In this document: positions 59,739-64,000 of the stretch, piece after piece
Numbering within the stretch: the first letter of the stretch is position 1
Layout: every line of letters starts with the position of its first letter
NCBI RefSeq assembly: GCF_004331285.1
Contig: NZ_SJOH01000001.1
Location: 248,001-312,000, forward strand
Source of the DNA: Acinetobacter sp. ANC 3781
GTDB taxonomy: Bacteria; Pseudomonadota; Gammaproteobacteria; Pseudomonadales; Moraxellaceae
DNA: 64,000 nucleotides
Direction of reading: 5' to 3'
Notes under the pieces: generated by a model
Databases searched by the model: none
The model's input: the letters and a program-made list of their open reading frames with translations, nothing else
Told to the model about the DNA's origin: nothing
Translations under genes and position numbers: made by a program

Positions 59739-61793
59739 ATGCATATAAATTTTAATGATCTATTTTTAAAAATGCAGGAGCAGCTTGAATCTCATCAAGC
59801 TGTTCTTGATGACTTATTGTTAATTGAGCTGGTCAACCGGATTCGACCAGATGACTCAACCAATACTGAAGAAATTAACTGCAAATTTCGTGCACTTGTA
59901 CAAGCACTGCTGATTACCCCCAATGCAGTGTCTACCTTACAAAACTTTGTCTTAAAACTGATTAGCCAATACAAACAGACCAGCTTGTATGCCGATACCG
60001 GCATTTTATCTCTCGATGGTTTCTGGAATCAGCTCGCACAACGCGTAGGTGCTCATTTTTTACCGCTGATTAATGATGAAACCCAATTACAAGATTTAGT
60101 CCGCCGTGTGTTTTATCAACGTAGTGATAAGTATTGGTTGGACAGCATTTCTAATGAGGATTGGCAAAAGTTATTTGCATTACTCAATCAAGGTCATGGC
60201 AACCAGGCAGAAAAGCTTAAAATTAAAAGTGAACTGATTAAAGCCATCACGGTTCTGTCCTATCGAATTAGCGGGATTGGACTGTATCCGGAATTCATCA
60301 ATGCACAACCTGACCTAACAGAATATGAATCGCCTTTTCTGGTACAGAACCGGGAAATTATCGAATTCATTCAGCATTATAAAAAGCTGCATCAAAATAC
60401 CGACCCTCTGGCAGTCATTGCCCCACCCGATGCCTCGCAGGCTTTGGTAATGATTGAACAATGTCGCGATGTGGTTTCAAAAATTCGTCGTGCCATCAAG
60501 CGTATTGGCGTAAGTATCAGTCTGAATTATTTATTATCGCTTCTTGAACAATGTCTAGATCGGATCGAACTGTTAATTAACTTGATTGTTGAAGAAGACA
60601 AAATTCATTATGAATCACTCAGCGCTTTACTGGTCGACTTTACATTCGCTATTTATAGTGAACGGAGTGTTCGTTCTTTACTTGCCAATAACAGTGAATT
60701 AGTTGCCTTACAAGTCACCGAAAATGCCAGTAAAACCGGCGAGCATTATGTAAGTACCGACAAAAAGGGTTTTTGGTCGATGTACAAGGCAGCAGCAGGT
60801 GCTGGTTTCATTATTGCCACCATGGCGACCTTGAAAATCTTGACGGCACGTCTGGTCATGGCTCCCCTCATGCAGGCATTTATGTTTAGCATGAACTATT
60901 CACTGGGTTTCATGCTGATTCACGTGCTCCATTTCACTGTCGCAACCAAACAACCGGCCATGACCGCAGCAGCACTTGCGGCCACAGTACAGCATCAAAA
61001 AGGTTCTAAAAATGCGCAAATTGCGGAACTTGCTGCACTCATCATTAATATTATCCGAACCCAGTTTATTGCCATTCTCGGTAACATCTCGATTGCCATT
61101 CCTACCGCAGCAGCGATTAGCCTACTTTGGCAATACGGAATGGATGAACCACTGCTAACACATGCCAAAGCAACCACAACTTTACATTCCCTTAATCCGT
61201 TTACCTCACTGGCCATTCCGCATGCTGCCATTGCCGGGGTTTGCCTATTTTTCTCGGGTTTGATTGCAGGTTATTTCGACAATATGGCGGTATACCGCAA
61301 AGTGGGTCCGCGTTTGAAAGCGCATGTCCATTTAAAAGTGTTACTCGGTCAAGAACGCTTAAATCATTTTGCTGCATATATTGAACGGAATTTAGGCGCC
61401 CTAGCCGGGAATTTCTTATTCGGGATCATGTTAGGCAGCATGGGAACGTTTGGTTTTATCTTGGGTCTTCCGCTAGATATTCGACATATTGCCTTTGCCT
61501 CTGCCAACTTTATTCAAGGCTTGATCAATATTAATGGCAGTCCTGAAATTGGCTTGATTCTTGTATCTTTTTTAGGGGTATTATTAATTGGCCTGACAAA
61601 CTTATTTGTCAGTTTCAGTCTGACCATTATTGTGGCACTACGCGCACGCCGCGTGCGTTTTGAACAATGGAAACCGTTAGCCAAACTGGTGCTGACTCAT
61701 TTCTTAACCCGTCCGAGTGACTTTTTTTGGCCACCGAAGGTTCCTCTTGAAGTGGAAGAATCTCCGCAATCACAAAAATCTACTTATAAGTAA
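59739..61793 (+). CDS. Gcr-family membrane protein ('site-specific recombinase')
   Basis: 684 residues. The N-terminal 340 residues are soluble and helical. From about 345 there are around seven hydrophobic segments, ending in a basic tail (ALRARRVRFEQWKPL). The family (COG4389) has been named site-specific recombinase Gcr, but nothing in this protein looks like a recombinase: there is no catalytic tyrosine or serine pattern, and much of it is in the membrane. The real function is unknown. Next to ispB and probably cotranscribed. Confidence 0.8.
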   Translation: MHINFNDLFLKMQEQLESHQAVLDDLLLIELVNRIRPDDSTNTEEINCKFRALVQALLITPNAVSTLQNFVLKLISQYKQTSLYADTGILSLDGFWNQLAQRVGAHFLPLINDETQLQDLVRRVFYQRSDKYWLDSISNEDWQKLFALLNQGHGNQAEKLKIKSELIKAITVLSYRISGIGLYPEFINAQPDLTEYESPFLVQNREIIEFIQHYKKLHQNTDPLAVIAPPDASQALVMIEQCRDVVSKIRRAIKRIGVSISLNYLLSLLEQCLDRIELLINLIVEEDKIHYESLSALLVDFTFAIYSERSVRSLLANNSELVALQVTENASKTGEHYVSTDKKGFWSMYKAAAGAGFIIATMATLKILTARLVMAPLMQAFMFSMNYSLGFMLIHVLHFTVATKQPAMTAAALAATVQHQKGSKNAQIAELAALIINIIRTQFIAILGNISIAIPTAAAISLLWQYGMDEPLLTHAKATTTLHSLNPFTSLAIPHAAIAGVCLFFSGLIAGYFDNMAVYRKVGPRLKAHVHLKVLLGQERLNHFAAYIERNLGALAGNFLFGIMLGSMGTFGFILGLPLDIRHIAFASANFIQGLININGSPEIGLILVSFLGVLLIGLTNLFVSFSLTIIVALRARRVRFEQWKPLAKLVLTHFLTRPSDFFWPPKVPLEVEESPQSQKSTYK

Positions 61794-61944
61794 TTGGTTA
61801 TTTTTTATTTTACTTTACATTAAAAAATCGGTAAAAAAGAAATCAGCATAACTTACACATACTTGAAATAAAGTGTACTGATGAGTACACTTTAAATATT
61901 AATTAGTCTCGCTCCAATCGGCTAAGATAATAAAGGTTCCTTAC

Positions 61945-62550
61945 ATGCCGTACCTATTGCTTTATGCAGGATTTTTCTTATTTATTTTCAGTGTATTAAT
62001 GCTTTTTACTCCCTCACTTAACCCATTCGATTTAGTCATGGTTGAATGGATGAGTCAGCATCGTACAGTGCAATTAAATACGATATCTATCACGCTTTCT
62101 GTTCTAGGTGGTATGCCATTTGTGCTATTTTTAACCACAATCTGGTGTTTATATCAAGCATGGTATAAAAAATATACAAATGTTATTTTTATAAGTTTAG
62201 GGCTTATAGGGAGCATTGCCACGGCTTGGCTGCTCAAATATATAATTTCAAGACCTCGCCCACCCGAAATTTATCACCTGGTTCAGAGCTATGGTGCTTC
62301 ATTTCCCAGTGCACATAGTGTTTATGCCGCTACTTTGGGTTTTCTTGCTATTTATCTAAGTCTGGAACATCCAAAGCACCGACTGATTTGGCTATGTGCT
62401 TTTATATGGTTGTTGATCATGGGGATTTCAAGGATTTACCTTGGGGTACATTTTCCCTCTGATGTTTTGGCTGGTTGGAGCATAGGTTTTATTTGGATCA
62501 CCCTACTTTATATGCTGTACGTCAAATTCAGTAGAGCGAAAACAAATTAA
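61945..62550 (+). CDS. PAP2-family phosphatase
   Basis: 201 residues, about six membrane segments. The three catalytic motifs are complete: KYIISRPRPP, PSAHS and SRIYLGVHFPSDVLAG. Enzymes of this type remove phosphate from lipid phosphates such as undecaprenyl pyrophosphate or phosphatidic acid. It lies 32 bases before adeI, as in A. baumannii, but a role with the pump is not shown. Confidence 0.93.
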   Translation: MPYLLLYAGFFLFIFSVLMLFTPSLNPFDLVMVEWMSQHRTVQLNTISITLSVLGGMPFVLFLTTIWCLYQAWYKKYTNVIFISLGLIGSIATAWLLKYIISRPRPPEIYHLVQSYGASFPSAHSVYAATLGFLAIYLSLEHPKHRLIWLCAFIWLLIMGISRIYLGVHFPSDVLAGWSIGFIWITLLYMLYVKFSRAKTN

Positions 62551-62582
62551 TTTTTAGATAAAAATCTAATCGAGGTGGAACA

Positions 62583-63848
62583 ATGATGTCTGCAAAGCTA
62601 TGGGCTCCCGCCTTTACCGCTTGCGCATTAGCAACAAGTATTGCACTTGTTGGTTGTAGCAAAGATCCAAAGGATGCGCAGCAAGCTGCAGCAGCCCAAA
62701 AAATGCCACCGACTGAAGTCGGTGTCATTGTTGCTCAACCCCAGAGCGTAGAACAATCGGTGGAACTTTCAGGCCGGACCACAGCATTTGAAATTTCTGA
62801 AGTGCGCCCACAAACCAGTGGTGTCATTCAAAAACGTCTTTTCACTGAAGGCAGTTATGTTCGTGAAGGACAAGCCTTGTATGAAATTGACTCGCGCACC
62901 AATCGTGCTGGCGTGGATAGTGCTCGTGCAGCACTAAATCGTCAACAAGCCAACTTGAATGTATTACGCGTTAAAGAAGGACGTTATCGTCAACTTGTCG
63001 GCACCAATGCCATTTCAAAACAAGAATATGATGATATTGCTGCACAAGTAAAATTAGCTGAAGCAGATTTGGCGGCAACCCGGGCTGAACTTAAAAATGC
63101 CGAAATCAACCTCGGTTACTCAACTGTGCGTGCGCCAATTTCAGGTCAGACCAACCGTTCAACAGTTACAGTTGGTGCATTGGTTACGGGCAGTCAAGCC
63201 GATCCTTTAGTGACGATTCAACGTTTAGATCCAATCTATATCGACATTAACCAGTCAAGTGCTGAATTATTGCGTTTACGTCAACAATTGAGCAAAGGCA
63301 GTTTAGACAGCAGCAACAATACCAAAGTCAAACTTAAGCTTGAAGATGGTAGCGACTACCCTGTGGAAGGCCGCCTTGCTTTCTCTGATGCTAGTGTGAA
63401 TCCGGAAACAGGTACCGTGACTTTACGTGCTGTATTCCCGAATCCGAATCATTTGCTGCTTCCGGGCATGTATGCCACTGCAAAGATTGTACAAGGTGTG
63501 ATTCCAAATGCCATCTTGATTCCTCAAGCAGCGATTACCCGTACTCCAACTGGTCAAGCGATTGCCATGATTGTGAATGCTGAAGCTAAGGTTGAAACAC
63601 GCCCTGTAGAAACTGCGGGTGTACAAGGTAAAGACTGGATCGTGACTTCTGGTTTAAAAACCGGTGAAAAAGTGATTGTTGATGGTGTTGCCAAGGTCAA
63701 AGAAGGTGCGGCCGTAGTTGCTAAGCCTTATCAACCAGCCGCCGCTCCTCAAGGTACAGGTCAACCTGCAGCAGAAGCCAATAAAGCCGCTCAACCTGCG
63801 CAGCAAGCACAGCCAAAAACTGAACAAAAATCTACTTTAAATACATAA
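62583..63848 (+). CDS. adeI: RND efflux pump adaptor AdeI
   Basis: 421 residues. The lipoprotein signal ends in LVGC (C25). The mature part shows the order of membrane fusion proteins: beta-barrel and lipoyl halves around a coiled coil (about 110-185, with KQEYDDIAAQVKLAEADLAA), and a membrane-proximal domain. The Pro/Ala/Gln-rich tail from about 385 is typical of AdeI. The sequence is like A. baumannii AdeI over its full length but differs often in the coiled coil. AGGTGG lies before the ATG. adeJ follows after 12 bases; adeK is expected outside. Confidence 0.95.
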   Translation: MMSAKLWAPAFTACALATSIALVGCSKDPKDAQQAAAAQKMPPTEVGVIVAQPQSVEQSVELSGRTTAFEISEVRPQTSGVIQKRLFTEGSYVREGQALYEIDSRTNRAGVDSARAALNRQQANLNVLRVKEGRYRQLVGTNAISKQEYDDIAAQVKLAEADLAATRAELKNAEINLGYSTVRAPISGQTNRSTVTVGALVTGSQADPLVTIQRLDPIYIDINQSSAELLRLRQQLSKGSLDSSNNTKVKLKLEDGSDYPVEGRLAFSDASVNPETGTVTLRAVFPNPNHLLLPGMYATAKIVQGVIPNAILIPQAAITRTPTGQAIAMIVNAEAKVETRPVETAGVQGKDWIVTSGLKTGEKVIVDGVAKVKEGAAVVAKPYQPAAAPQGTGQPAAEANKAAQPAQQAQPKTEQKSTLNT

Positions 63849-63860
63849 GGGGTAGACTAA

Positions 63861-64000
63861 ATGGCTCACTTTTTTATTCATCGCCCGATCTTTGCATGGG
63901 TGATTGCATTGGTGATTATGCTGGCGGGTATTTTAACCATCAGCAAAATGCCGATCGCACAATATCCGACCATTGCTCCGCCAACGGTTAGCATTTCTGC
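63861..64000 (+). CDS. adeJ: RND efflux transporter AdeJ, N-terminal fragment (cut by right edge)
   Basis: 46 codons are visible. [20 protein letters not shown] is the first membrane helix of HAE1-type RND pumps, followed by [17 protein letters not shown], where the periplasmic porter domain begins. With AdeI it forms the intrinsic multidrug pump of Acinetobacter. Confidence 0.95.
   Translation, partial: MAHFFIHRPIFAWVIALVIMLAGILTISKMPIAQYPTIAPPTVSIS

Noticed and set aside
59739..61793. Evidence of a mobile element from the 'site-specific recombinase' label
   Set aside because: The protein is a membrane protein in a core position next to ispB. No inverted or direct repeats flank it.

Overview
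The window looks like a piece of an Acinetobacter chromosome, probably not A. baumannii itself. The grounds are the low GC content, the close match of the protein at 62583-63848 to AdeI with the start of AdeJ behind it, the pgaA-pgaB pair, and the order hemA / TPR gene / lolB / ispE / tRNA-Gln / prs / rplY / pth typical of Moraxellaceae and Pseudomonadaceae. Nearly everything is core genome. I see no prophage, integron, complete insertion sequence, CRISPR array, toxin-antitoxin pair or defence island. Non-core sequence is limited to a few decayed genes and spacers. I did not find a convincing undescribed system. The best leads are modest: unknown small genes, RNA structures in the TCA operons, and the layout of the tRNA arrays. 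|| 1-4595: the left end carries pgaB (cut by the window edge) and pgaA, for export and deacetylation of the biofilm polysaccharide PNAG, then about 1.1 kb of poor sequence with one doubtful small gene and a gene remnant. 4596-16620: one long minus-strand block of TCA-cycle genes, in transcription order sdhC-sdhD-sdhA-sdhB, an 815-base gap, then sucA-sucB-lpdA-sucC-sucD. Divergent from it, after a 1-kb AT-rich spacer, lies gltA (citrate synthase). The block therefore codes for most of the oxidative half of the cycle. || 18919-28790: a HELTH-motif protein, nadE with an overlapping unknown gene, two identical tRNA-Met genes flanking a small lipoprotein gene, rnpB (RNase P RNA), a YfhL-type ferredoxin with coaD, smpB, a flavodoxin-like protein, pgeF-rluD and the divergent bamD. 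28969-37891: dnaG, hemA, and the block TPR gene-lolB-ispE-four tRNA-Gln-prs-rplY-pth (lipoprotein sorting, isoprenoids, PRPP, translation). || 37892-52400: panD, an FMN riboswitch with ribB, a LysE exporter, a DUF1289 protein, trhO, DedA and small membrane proteins (one frameshifted), a YgfB-like protein, rpoD with its own promoter, the ybeD-lipB pair, an SCP2-like protein coupled to an iron alcohol dehydrogenase, a PuuP-like permease, and a clearly decayed gene. || 52398-64000: trmL-cysG, serS, a DUF3298 lipoprotein, lolA, rpmA-rplU, the divergent ispB followed by a 'Gcr' membrane protein, a PAP2 phosphatase, and adeI-adeJ (RND efflux; adeJ cut by the right edge). Functions rest on motifs and recalled family knowledge read from the sequence; no database search was run.
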